Below, in pieces: positions 1 through 8,127 of a DNA stretch of 64,000 nucleotides. How positions within the stretch are numbered: position 1 is the first letter of the stretch; each line of letters starts with the position of its first letter. The stretch lies in NCBI RefSeq assembly GCF_014451325.2, contig NZ_JACSCH020000023.1, forward strand, positions 1 through 64,000, written 5' to 3'. The translations under genes and the position numbers were made by a program. This DNA comes from Streptomyces sp. CB02980 (GTDB taxonomy: Bacteria; Actinomycetota; Actinomycetes; Streptomycetales; Streptomycetaceae). The notes below the pieces were generated by a model that was not told the origin of the DNA, ran no database searches, and saw only the letters and a program-made list of their open reading frames with translations.

Positions 1-717
1 GGCTGGCTCGAGCGCCCGCTGGCCAAGCTCGGCAAGGTCGACATGCTGTCGGTCTGCATCGCCCTGGTCGTCCTGGCCGTCAGCGCCATGACCTTCGCGA
101 CCCAGGCCCACCAGCACGGCGGCACGCACATCGACGCGGCGTCGACCGTCCTGCTCTCGGGCGTCTTCGGCCTCATCACGTACCTCGTCGTCGGCGGTCT
201 CTCCGGCTACTTCGAGAACAAGCTCGAGGAAGAGGAGGAGCGCGAGCACGAGGCCGAGGAAGAGGCCAAGAAGAGCGGCAAGCAGGTCGGCGTCGTACAG
301 CTGGCCGGCAAGGCCGCCTTCTTCATGTTCCTCTACCTGGAGGTCCTCGACGCCTCCTTCTCGTTCGACGGTGTCATCGGCGCCTTCGCCATCACCAACG
401 ACATCGTCCTGATGGCGCTCGGCCTCGGCGTCGGCGCGATGTACGTGCGTTCGCTGACGGTCTACCTGGTCCGCCAGGGCACCCTCGACGACTACGTCTA
501 CCTGGAGCACGGCGCGCACTACGCGATCGGCGCGCTGGCCCTGATCCTCATGGTCTCCATCCGCTACCAGATCCCCGAGGTGGTCACCGGTCTCATCGGT
601 GTCGCCCTCATCGCCTGGTCCTTCTGGTCCTCCGTACGGCGCAACAAGGCGCTCGCGGCGGCCGAGGGCGGGTCGGGTCCCGCGGGGGACAAGACCGAGG
701 TGTCGTCCGGGGTGTGA
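1..717 (+). CDS. DUF475/TerC-like integral membrane protein (5' end outside window)
   Basis: The reading frame is open from base 1, so the start lies upstream; 238 residues are visible. There are about six hydrophobic segments. After the second comes a strongly acidic cytoplasmic stretch rich in Glu (visible residues about 75-95). A TerC-like membrane motif, LEVLDASFSFDGVIGAF, follows at about residues 110-130, with acidic residues inside the membrane as in the TerC/DUF475 family. Members are linked to metal or tellurite stress and probably handle ions, but no transport reaction is established. The gene heads a Ter-type cluster: a TerD-domain gene follows 133 bp downstream. Family confidence is good; the exact function is unknown. 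Confidence 0.85.
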   Translation, partial: GWLERPLAKLGKVDMLSVCIALVVLAVSAMTFATQAHQHGGTHIDAASTVLLSGVFGLITYLVVGGLSGYFENKLEEEEEREHEAEEEAKKSGKQVGVVQLAGKAAFFMFLYLEVLDASFSFDGVIGAFAITNDIVLMALGLGVGAMYVRSLTVYLVRQGTLDDYVYLEHGAHYAIGALALILMVSIRYQIPEVVTGLIGVALIAWSFWSSVRRNKALAAAEGGSGPAGDKTEVSSGV

Positions 718-850
718 CACCCCCGGCAATGAGGAACGCTTCACTGCGGGGCGGTCGGTGCACCCGGCCGCCCCGCAGGCATGTGCGATGTCGGTGATCA
801 GCGGTGCCGGCGAACAGTGGGGCCGGCGATCAGTGGGGGGTGAAGGCGGC

Positions 851-1591
851 ATGGCCTTCTGGGACAACCTTTTTCCGGGGAGGACGGCGTCGCAGTTCGA
901 CTCGGGCAGCGCCGCGTCGAACACGATCGACCTGACGAAACGGCGCCCGTCCGTCTCGCTCACCAAGCAGGGCGCCGCCACCGGCAACCTCCGGGTGAAC
1001 CTCTCCTGGCGGATGCGGACCTCCGACCTCGAAGGACGCTCCCGGCAGAGCGGCCGGCTGCTCCGCAACCCGTCCCAGCTCTTCAAGCCCGAGGTCGTGC
1101 AGGCGCACACCCAGGGCATGGTCAACGTCGACCTGGACCTGGGCTGTCTCTACGAGCTCGCCGACGGCAGCAAGGGCGTGGTGCAGCCGCTCGGCGGCTT
1201 CTTCGGCGACCTGAACGGCGCGCCGTACGTGAAACTCAGCGGCGACGACCGCTTCGGCGGCTCCTCCGGGGAGACGATCTTCGTCAATCTGGACCACAAG
1301 GACGAGATCAAACGCCTGCTGTTCTTCGTGTACATCTACGACCAGACGCCGGCCTTCGACCGTACGCACGCCAAGATCACGCTCTATCCGAGCAACGGCC
1401 CCCGGATCGAGATCGAGCTGGACGAGCGCGCCCCGCAGGCCCGCTCCTGCGCGGTCTTCTCCGTGGAGAACGCCAAGGGCGAGCTGACGGTCCGCCGCGA
1501 GGTGCGCTTCGTGTACGGCTTCCAGGCCGAACTGGACCGGCTGTACGGCTGGGGTCTCCAGTGGGGGCGCGGCTACAAGACCAAGGCGTAA
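851..1591 (+). CDS. TerD family protein (calcium-binding stress protein)
   Basis: 246 residues. The TerD signature is present: a VDLDLGCLYELADGSKG block (about residues 96-112), the Ca-binding-type loop GDDRFGGSSGE near residue 130, and the following IFVNLDHKDEIKRLLFFVYIYD strands. An N-terminal extension of about 45 residues precedes the domain. TerD proteins bind calcium and take part in tellurite/oxidative stress responses and, in Streptomyces, development. The ATG at 851 was chosen because it begins the conserved MAFWDNLFPGR N-terminus after a GGGGTGAAGG ribosome site; a longer upstream in-frame extension has shadow-like composition. It belongs to the Ter module with the genes on both sides. 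Confidence 0.9.
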   Translation: MAFWDNLFPGRTASQFDSGSAASNTIDLTKRRPSVSLTKQGAATGNLRVNLSWRMRTSDLEGRSRQSGRLLRNPSQLFKPEVVQAHTQGMVNVDLDLGCLYELADGSKGVVQPLGGFFGDLNGAPYVKLSGDDRFGGSSGETIFVNLDHKDEIKRLLFFVYIYDQTPAFDRTHAKITLYPSNGPRIEIELDERAPQARSCAVFSVENAKGELTVRREVRFVYGFQAELDRLYGWGLQWGRGYKTKA

Positions 1592-1684
1592 CCGTTGCCC
1601 GCGTCCGCGGGGCCGCCCTCGGGCAGCCCCTCGGGAGTGCCGGGTCCCTCGGGACCGGGCGGCCCCGCAGCAGTTTCGGGTCCC

Positions 1685-2644
1685 TCAGGGCCGGACGAAC
1701 TGGGGGCCCATCGGCGGCATCCGGAACTCGGGTGCCGGGTTCTGCTCGGGGGCGGTCACCGGCTGCGGATAGCCGTAGGCGGGGGCCGGGGCGGCGTTCG
1801 CCGGCTGGGGGTAGCCGTAGGCGGGCGCCCGGTCGGGCATGGGCGGCGGCGCGGTCGGCTGCGGGGGCACGGGTACGGGGGTGTGGGCGACGGTCAGGTC
1901 GAGATCCGGGTCGCCGGCGCCCGGGGAGGCGACGGTGGCCGCTGTGGCCTCCTGGGCCTCGCCGGGGGAGCCCTGGCCGCCCGGGACCTCACGGAAGCCG
2001 CCCTGGGCCTCCTGAGAGCCGTCCTGGGTGCTCTGGGCGTTCGAGGCCGCCTGGGCGGCCTCCTGGGCCGCGTCCTGAGCGCCCTGTGCGTCCTCGTCGA
2101 CCGAGATGCCGAAATCGGTGGCGAGACCGACCAGGCCCGTCGGATAGCCCTGCCCCACGGCGCGGAACTTCCAGCCGTCCCCACGGCGGTACAGCTCGCC
2201 GCAGATGACGGCCGTCTCCTCGCCCGTCTCCGCCGTCACGGAGAACAGGGCCAGCGCCTCGGCGTCGGGTCCCGCCGTCGCGTCGTACAGCAGGATCCGC
2301 AGGTCGGAGACGGAGCGGAAGGTGCCGCCGTCGGAGGAGGCCGCGATCACCACCCGGTCGACGGAGGGGTCGAGGCTTCCGAGGTCGGCTTCCACGGTGT
2401 CCGTGAGACCCTTGGAGTCACGCTTCTTCGGCAGCCGTCGCACCAGGCCCGAAGGGTGGCGCGGCTGGTTGTAGAAGACGAAGTCCTCGTCGGACCGCAC
2501 CCGGCCGGAGGGCCCCAGGAGCAGGGCCGAGGCATCCACGTCGGGGACCCCGGAGCCCGGGGTCCAGCGGAGCACGGCCCGTACGGCCGCGGTGTCGAGA
2601 GGGACGTTGGAGCCCTTCAGCATCGCGTGCGTCATGACCGTCAT
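1685..2644 (-). CDS. TerD-domain protein with Pro/Gln/Ala-rich tail
   Basis: 319 residues, convergent with the previous gene. The N-terminal 190 residues form a TerD domain (DVDASALLLGPSGRVRSDEDF, later AALFSVTAETGEET-like strands and GELYRRGDGWKFRAVGQG). The C-terminal 130 residues are low complexity: a Gln/Ala stretch, then Pro-rich copies of AYGYPQP. Such tails probably mediate assembly or membrane-surface contacts. Start 2644 was chosen for the GGGAGGG ribosome site 5 bases upstream; ATG 2635, the THAMLKGSN start, is the alternative. It is transcribed away from the HpcH-like gene at 2822, so the 177-bp gap is a divergent control region. Confidence 0.87.
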   Translation of the reverse strand: MTVMTHAMLKGSNVPLDTAAVRAVLRWTPGSGVPDVDASALLLGPSGRVRSDEDFVFYNQPRHPSGLVRRLPKKRDSKGLTDTVEADLGSLDPSVDRVVIAASSDGGTFRSVSDLRILLYDATAGPDAEALALFSVTAETGEETAVICGELYRRGDGWKFRAVGQGYPTGLVGLATDFGISVDEDAQGAQDAAQEAAQAASNAQSTQDGSQEAQGGFREVPGGQGSPGEAQEATAATVASPGAGDPDLDLTVAHTPVPVPPQPTAPPPMPDRAPAYGYPQPANAAPAPAYGYPQPVTAPEQNPAPEFRMPPMGPQFVRP

Positions 2645-2821
2645 CCTGCCCTCCCGGCAGACCCGCGGACAACGCGGGGGCGTCACCTGTCGCGGGACGG
2701 TGTGACGGACGCCGATGAGTTACCTGGATTTCATGCTCGAAGGGAACTGCAGACACCCGCACCTACGTACTATTACCGGCCACATGTCGTCAGGTTCCAG
2801 AGAGGTAGACGGGGGACTTAT

Positions 2822-4027
2822 ATGCGTCATTTCGGGCACATCCCGTCCGCGACGCGGGCCGGTCTCTTCCTTCGGGAACCGGCCGCGTTCACGGCAGATT
2901 CGCCCGCGCGCACGCTCGCCGTGGCCCTGGGGGCCACGCTCTACAGCCCGGCCACCCGGCCCCGGCTCGCCGACGACGTGCGCAAGCAGGCGGCCCGTGG
3001 AGTGGTCTCCATGGTGCTCTGCCTGGAGGACTCCATCAGCGACGCCGATGTCGAGGCGGGCGAGGACAACCTCGTACGCCAGTTCGCCGACCTCGCCGAT
3101 CACACCGCCGGAACCGTGACGGACGCCGACACCGCCACGGACACCGCCGCGGATCTGCCCCTGCTCTTCATCCGGGTCCGCGATCCGCGCCAGATCACCG
3201 ACCTCGTCGCCCGGCTTGGAGAAACGGTCCGCCTGCTGTCCGGATTCGTACTGCCCAAGTTCACCGAGGCACGCGGCCAAGCCTTCCTCGAAGCGCTCGC
3301 CCTGGCCGAGCGGACGAGCGGACGGCGTCTCTTCGCCATGCCCGTCCTGGAGTCCCCCGAGCTCCTCCACCTGGAGACCCGGGCCGAGACCCTGGCCGGC
3401 ATCGCCTCGATCACCGACAAGTACCGCGACCGGGTCCTCGCCCTGCGCCTCGGCGTCACCGACTTCTGCTCCGCCTACGGGCTGCGCCGCTCGCCCGACA
3501 TGACCGCCTACGACGTCAAGATCGTCGCGAACGTCATCGCCGACGTCGTCAACGTCCTCGGCCGCTCCGACGGCACCGGCTTCACCGTCACCGGACCCGT
3601 CTGGGAGTACTTCCGGCCCGGCGAGCGCATGTTCAAGCCCCAGCTGCGCCGGAGCCCCTTCCTCGAAGGCCGCGCCGAGGACCTGCGCACCGCCCTCATC
3701 GAACACGACCTCGACGGGCTGCTGCGCGAGATCGAACTCGACCGCGCCAACGGACTGCTCGGCAAGACCTGCATCCACCCCACCCATGTGGTGCCGGTGC
3801 ACGCCCTCTCCGTGGTCAGCCACGAGGAGTGGAGCGACGCCCAGGACATCCTGCGGCCCGAACAGGGCGGCGGCGGAGTCCTCCGCTCCGCCTACACGAA
3901 CAAGATGAACGAAGTGAAGCCGCATCGCGCGTGGGCCGAACGCACCCTCCTGCGCGCCGAGCTCTTCGGCGTCGCCAAGGAGGACGTCGGCTTCGTGGAT
4001 CTGCTCACCGCCGGACTTGCCGGCTGA
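2822..4027 (+). CDS. HpcH/HpaI aldolase/citrate lyase family protein (Ter-module enzyme)
   Basis: 401 residues. The translation shows the CitE/HpcH TIM-barrel signatures: LCLEDSISD (metal-binding Glu/Asp) near residue 66, LFIRVRDP (substrate-binding Arg) near 118, and VLPKFTE near 141. The family makes or breaks C-C bonds on acyl-CoA or oxo-acid substrates. In Ter operons a member of this family sits beside phosphoribosyltransferases and a HAD phosphatase and is predicted, not proven, to help make a nucleoside-like metabolite. The start is ATG 2822. The next gene begins 18 bp after the stop, so it is first in a tight three-gene operon (2822-7833). Confidence 0.88.
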   Translation: MRHFGHIPSATRAGLFLREPAAFTADSPARTLAVALGATLYSPATRPRLADDVRKQAARGVVSMVLCLEDSISDADVEAGEDNLVRQFADLADHTAGTVTDADTATDTAADLPLLFIRVRDPRQITDLVARLGETVRLLSGFVLPKFTEARGQAFLEALALAERTSGRRLFAMPVLESPELLHLETRAETLAGIASITDKYRDRVLALRLGVTDFCSAYGLRRSPDMTAYDVKIVANVIADVVNVLGRSDGTGFTVTGPVWEYFRPGERMFKPQLRRSPFLEGRAEDLRTALIEHDLDGLLREIELDRANGLLGKTCIHPTHVVPVHALSVVSHEEWSDAQDILRPEQGGGGVLRSAYTNKMNEVKPHRAWAERTLLRAELFGVAKEDVGFVDLLTAGLAG

Positions 4028-4045
4028 CGAAGGGACGTCGACGAC

Positions 4046-6859
4046 GTGGTGTGGACCGGAACGTGGGTCGCGGAGCGACTGGGCGTCGAACTGATCGGCG
4101 ACGAGGCGCTGCCGGCCCTGTTGGGCCTCGCACTGCGTCGCAACCCCAAGCGCGCGCATCTGCTGGTCTCCAGCGTGCTCGGCAAGCACGTGCCGCAGCG
4201 GCCGTCCGTGGTCTACGGCTCCGGCCTCGACCTCGGCCGGCGCGTCCGCGCGCTCCTCGGTGACGAGGAGGCCGCACGCTCGGTCGTCCTCGGGTACGCC
4301 GAGACGGCCACCGCCCTGGGCCACGCCGTCGCCGACGGCCTCGGCCTCGCCCCGTACCTCCACTCCACCCGGCGACCGGTGGCCGGAGTCGCCCGAGCGG
4401 GCGGCTTCGAGGAGTCCCACTCGCACGCCACCTCGCACCTGCTGCTGCCCGAGGACCCCAAGCTGCTCGCCGGCGACGGCCCGCTGGTCCTCGTCGACGA
4501 CGAGTTCTCCACCGGCAACACGGTCCTCAACACCGTGCGGGCCCTGCACGAGCGCTACCCGCGCGACCGGTACGTCGTCGTCGCCCTCGTCGACATGCGC
4601 TCGGCCGCCGACCTCGGCCGCCTGGACGCCTTCGCGGCGGAGATAGGCGCCCGCGTCGACCTGATATCCGGCGCCGCCGGCACCGTACGCCTCCCGGAGG
4701 GGGTCCTGGAGAAGGGCCAGGCGCTGGTGGCGGAACACGAGCGGGCGTACGCGCCGGGAGCGGGCTCCGTGCCAGGCTCGTCCGCGGCCCCGCGCCGGCA
4801 CGCGCCCGTGCGGGTGGCGCTGGACTGGCCGGAGGGGCTGCCCGACGGCGGCCGACACGGCTTCACGCCCGACCAGCGACACCGCCTGGAGACGGCGCTG
4901 CCCACGATGGCGAACAGGATCACGGAGGCGCTGCGAGCCCCGGCCGCCGAGCCACTGCGAGCCCCGGCCGACCCGGCGCTGCCCGGTCCGACGGCCGAGG
5001 GGCTGCCCGGCTCGTCCGCCGAGGCGCTGCCCGGTCCGACGGCCGAGGGGCTGCCCGGCTCGTCCGCCGAGGGGCTGCCCGGTCCGACGGCCGAGGCGCT
5101 GCCCGGCTCGTCCGCCGAGGCGCTGCCCGGTCCGACGGCCGAGGGGCTGCCCGGCCCGTCCGACGAGGAACTCTCCGGCCCCACCGCCGAGGAAGCGCTC
5201 GGTGCGACCGCCGACGGGCGGCCCGCCACCCCCGCCCCGCCGCCCGCAGGGCCCCGCGTTCTCGTCCTCGGGTTCGAGGAGCTGATGTACGCGCCCCTGC
5301 GCCTCGGCACCGCACTGGAAGACGCCGGGCACGACGTCCGGTACTCCACCACCACCCGCTCGCCCGTCCTCGCCGTCGACGACCCCGGCTACGCGATTCG
5401 CACCCGGCTCGTCTTCCCCGCCCACGACGACCCCGCCGACGGCCCCGGCGAGCGCTACGCCTACAACGTGGCCGGCGCGGGCTTCGACGCCGTCGTCCTC
5501 GTCGTCGACTCCACCGCCGACACCCCGGCCCTGCACGCTCCGGACGGCCTGCTCGCCCAGCTCGCCGCGCACATCCCGCGCGTCGTGCTCGCCGTCGTCC
5601 CCTCGTACACGCCCACGGCCTCGCCGTACGTTCCGTACGACGCCACGCCCGAGGTCACCGAAGCCACCGAAGCTCCCGAAAGGAGCTCCATGCTGCCCGA
5701 GCCCCTCCGCGGCCCCGCCTTCTCCTCGTACGCACCCGAGGAGGTCGGCTGGCTGCTCCAGGACCTCTCGGACGTCGAGCTCGAGGCGCCCACCGAGGAA
5801 CGCGAGGAAGCCATCCAGAGCGGCGGTGCGCACTACGCCGAGTCGCTCCCCGTCGAGTACCAGCCGAGCGACCGCTACCAGGAGCTGTTCCACGCCGCCC
5901 TGGAGACCTCGGCGACCCGCATCGCCCGCGCCGTCGGCACCGTCACCGAGACCGTCCTCGCCGAGCGCGAGCGGCCCGGCCACCGCCCCGTCCTCGTCTC
6001 GCTCGCCCGCGCCGGCACCCCCGTCGGCGTCCTCATGCGCCGCTGGGCGCAGGCCCGCCACGGCCTGGACCTGCCCCACTACGCCGTCTCCATCGTGCGC
6101 GGCCGCGGCATCGACGCCAACGCGCTGCGCTGGCTCGCCGCCCACCACGACCCGGCCGACGTCGTGTTCGTCGACGGCTGGACCGGCAAGGGCGCCATCA
6201 CCCGCGAACTCGCCGACGCGATCGAGGAGTTCGAGGCCGCCGAAGGCGTCACCGGCTTCGACCCGGAGATCGCGGTCCTCGCCGACCCCGGCTCCTGCGT
6301 CCGTACGTACGGTACGCGCGAGGACTTCCTCATACCCTCCGCCTGCCTCAACTCCACGGTCTCCGGCCTGATCTCCCGTACGGTGCTCCGCGCCGACCTG
6401 GTCGGACCGAACGACTTCCACGGCGGAAAGTTCTACCGCGAGCTGGCCGGCGCGGACGTCTCCCACGCGTTCCTCGACGCCGTCGCCGCCCGCTTCGACG
6501 AGGTCGGCGCGGCCGTCGACACCGACGTGAAGGAACTGCTGGCCGCCGACCGCACCCCGACCTGGGAGGGCTGGGCCGCGGTGGAGCGGATCAGCGAGGA
6601 GTACGGCATCCACGACGTCAACCTGGTCAAGCCGGGCGTCGGCGAGACCACCCGCGTCCTGCTCCGCCGCGTCCCCTGGAAGATCCTCGCCAAGCGGGGC
6701 GCCGAAGCCGACCTCGCGCACGTCCGGCTGCTCGCCGAGCAGCGCGGCGTACCCGTCGAGGAGATCGACGAACTCCCGTACAGCTGCGTCGGCCTGATAC
6801 ACCCTCAGTACACGAGGGGCGCGACGGGCGCCGACGGCAAGGCGGTGGTGTCCCAGTGA
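4046..6859 (+). CDS. PRTase-TRSP-StiP fusion protein (phosphoribosyltransferase plus cysteine protease StiP-type domain)
   Basis: 937 residues from a GTG start. Domains in order: a phosphoribosyltransferase (about 1-280) with the PRPP loop VLVDDEFSTGNT near residue 152; a low-complexity linker of eight 8-residue repeats (311-374, pattern LPG-[PS]-[TS]-AE-[AG]); a TRSP-like domain (about 405-548, VLVLGFEELMYAPLRLG); and a StiP domain (549-937) containing VLVSLARAGTPVGVL and VDGWTGKGAITREL. In relatives as I recall them, the PRTase-TRSP and StiP parts are separate adjacent genes. Here they are continuous, yet an in-frame ATG at 5690 follows a perfect GAAAGGAG site, so a separate 389-residue StiP protein may also be made. 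The function is probably modification of, or protease-like action on, a nucleoside-like Ter metabolite, by inference from context. Confidence 0.85.
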   Translation: MVWTGTWVAERLGVELIGDEALPALLGLALRRNPKRAHLLVSSVLGKHVPQRPSVVYGSGLDLGRRVRALLGDEEAARSVVLGYAETATALGHAVADGLGLAPYLHSTRRPVAGVARAGGFEESHSHATSHLLLPEDPKLLAGDGPLVLVDDEFSTGNTVLNTVRALHERYPRDRYVVVALVDMRSAADLGRLDAFAAEIGARVDLISGAAGTVRLPEGVLEKGQALVAEHERAYAPGAGSVPGSSAAPRRHAPVRVALDWPEGLPDGGRHGFTPDQRHRLETALPTMANRITEALRAPAAEPLRAPADPALPGPTAEGLPGSSAEALPGPTAEGLPGSSAEGLPGPTAEALPGSSAEALPGPTAEGLPGPSDEELSGPTAEEALGATADGRPATPAPPPAGPRVLVLGFEELMYAPLRLGTALEDAGHDVRYSTTTRSPVLAVDDPGYAIRTRLVFPAHDDPADGPGERYAYNVAGAGFDAVVLVVDSTADTPALHAPDGLLAQLAAHIPRVVLAVVPSYTPTASPYVPYDATPEVTEATEAPERSSMLPEPLRGPAFSSYAPEEVGWLLQDLSDVELEAPTEEREEAIQSGGAHYAESLPVEYQPSDRYQELFHAALETSATRIARAVGTVTETVLAERERPGHRPVLVSLARAGTPVGVLMRRWAQARHGLDLPHYAVSIVRGRGIDANALRWLAAHHDPADVVFVDGWTGKGAITRELADAIEEFEAAEGVTGFDPEIAVLADPGSCVRTYGTREDFLIPSACLNSTVSGLISRTVLRADLVGPNDFHGGKFYRELAGADVSHAFLDAVAARFDEVGAAVDTDVKELLAADRTPTWEGWAAVERISEEYGIHDVNLVKPGVGETTRVLLRRVPWKILAKRGAEADLAHVRLLAEQRGVPVEEIDELPYSCVGLIHPQYTRGATGADGKAVVSQ
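4976..5167 (+). repeat. eight in-frame 24-bp tandem repeats in the PRTase-TRSP linker
   Basis: Eight copies of a 24-bp unit, two alternating types, encode an LPG-rich octapeptide (LPGPTAEG / LPGSSAEA). The last copy is diverged. The unit length keeps the frame. The repeats form the flexible linker between the PRTase and TRSP domains and are likely variable between strains. Confidence 0.9.
5680..5692 (+). promoter_or_regulatory. internal ribosome binding site and in-frame ATG for a separate StiP protein
   Basis: AAGGAGCTCC directly precedes ATG 5690. The Shine-Dalgarno match is full length and well spaced, and the ATG is in frame with the surrounding fusion gene. It coincides with the boundary between the TRSP and StiP domains, so it looks like the retained start of a once-separate gene. 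Confidence 0.6.
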
Positions 6860-7833
6860 GTACGACGAGCGGGACGAGCGGGACGAATACGGCGAGTACG
6901 ACGAGCGCGACCGGTAGTACGACGGAGACGACGGGTACGACCACGAGCGTGACGACTACGACGAAGGCCCCGATTCCGGCCCAGGCCCCGATCCCGGCCA
7001 CGATCCCGGTCCCGACCACGGGTCCCGCCCCCGTCCTGGTCGCGAGCGACCTCGACCGCACCCTCATCTACTCGTCCGCGGCCCTCGCCCTCGGCATGCC
7101 CGACGCCCAGGCGCCCCGGCTGCTCTGCGTCGAGGTCCACGAGTCCAAGCCGCTCTCGTACATGACCGAGCACGCGGCGGGGCTCCTGGAGCGACTGACC
7201 GGCGAAGCCGTCTTCGTGCCCACCACCACGCGGACGCGCAAGCAGTACCAGCGCATCCAACTCCCCGGCAGCGCACCGAAGTACGCGATCTGCGCCAACG
7301 GCGGGCACATCCTCGTCGACGGCGTCACCGACGCCGACTGGCACGCCTCCGTGGTGAGCAGGCTCGCCGAGGAGTGCGCGCCGCTCTCCGAGGTCCGCGC
7401 CTACCTCACCGCGACCACGGACCTGTCCTGGGTACGCAAGCACCGTGTCGCCGAGGACCTGTTCGCCTACCTCGTCGTCGAGCGGGAACGGCTGCCCGAG
7501 GACTGGCTGGAGCGCTTCGGCGCCTGGGCGGGGGAGCGCGGCTGGACGGTCTCGCTCCAGGGCCGCAAGGTGTACGCCGTACCGAAGCCGCTCACCAAGA
7601 GCGCGGCCGTCCGCGAGGTCGCCCGTCGCACCGGCGCCTCGCTCACCCTGGCGGCCGGCGACTCGCTCCTCGACGCGGACCTGCTGCTCGCCGCGGACCG
7701 GGCGTGGCGCCCGGGCCACGGCGAACTGGCCGACAGCGACTGGACGGCCCCCCACCTCGACGTCCTCGCGGAACGCGGGGTCGCGGCGGGGGAGGAGATC
7801 CTGCGCCGCTTCAGGGCGGCGGCAGCCGTCTGA
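6856..7833 (+). CDS. HAD superfamily hydrolase of the Ter module
   Basis: 325 residues. The GTG start overlaps the stop of the fusion gene (GTGA), so translation is probably coupled. HAD motif I is SDLDRTL near residues 64-70, with the nucleophile Asp and general acid Asp. The motif III Lys lies in KPLTKSAAV, and motif IV is AAGDSLLDADLL. The first 60 residues are Thr/Ser- then Pro-rich, with no HAD homology. The cap region contains TTTRTRKQYQRI, resembling sucrose-phosphatase/Cof-type HADs. The role is predicted phosphatase of the metabolite made by the HpcH and PRTase proteins; the substrate is unknown. Confidence 0.87.
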   Translation: MSTTSGTSGTNTASTTSATGSTTETTGTTTSVTTTTKAPIPAQAPIPATIPVPTTGPAPVLVASDLDRTLIYSSAALALGMPDAQAPRLLCVEVHESKPLSYMTEHAAGLLERLTGEAVFVPTTTRTRKQYQRIQLPGSAPKYAICANGGHILVDGVTDADWHASVVSRLAEECAPLSEVRAYLTATTDLSWVRKHRVAEDLFAYLVVERERLPEDWLERFGAWAGERGWTVSLQGRKVYAVPKPLTKSAAVREVARRTGASLTLAAGDSLLDADLLLAADRAWRPGHGELADSDWTAPHLDVLAERGVAAGEEILRRFRAAAAV

Positions 7834-7842
7834 CGGCTGCGA

Positions 7843-8061
7843 TCAGCTGCAGCAACCGCCACCGCAGCAGCCTCCGCCACCCCCGCCACCACTCGGCGCG
7901 GGGGCGGCGGAGGCGGAGCCGCCGACGGCCACGGCCGAGAGCAGCTTCACGGTGTCGTCGTGCCCGGCGGGGCAGGAGGCCGGGTCGGAGGACTCGGCCA
8001 TGGGCCGACTGAGCTCAAAGGTGTCGCCGCAGGTCCGGCAGCGGAATTCGTAACGAGGCAT
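7843..8061 (-). CDS. FmdB family zinc ribbon protein
   Basis: 72 residues. It begins MPRYEFRCRTCGDTFEL, with the CxxC knuckle, followed by a CPAGHDD half-site; together these make a small zinc ribbon. The C-terminus is a Gly/Cys tail (six or more Gly, then CCGGGCC). FmdB-type proteins are small regulators or chaperone-like metal-binding proteins of unknown role. It is convergent with the HAD gene (9-bp gap). Confidence 0.88.
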   Translation of the reverse strand: MPRYEFRCRTCGDTFELSRPMAESSDPASCPAGHDDTVKLLSAVAVGGSASAAPAPSGGGGGGGCCGGGCCS

Positions 8062-8127
8062 GGGAACAGGCTAGAGCCTGCGAGCGGACACGGGCAGGGG
8101 ACCCGACCGCCACGTCGTACCCCGGGC

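Noticed and set aside
2720..6802. Very long open frame on the minus strand
   Set aside because: It is opposite two well-supported genes with strong motifs and arises from GC-rich third positions; its translation is repetitive Gly/Val/Glu/Asp with no domain.
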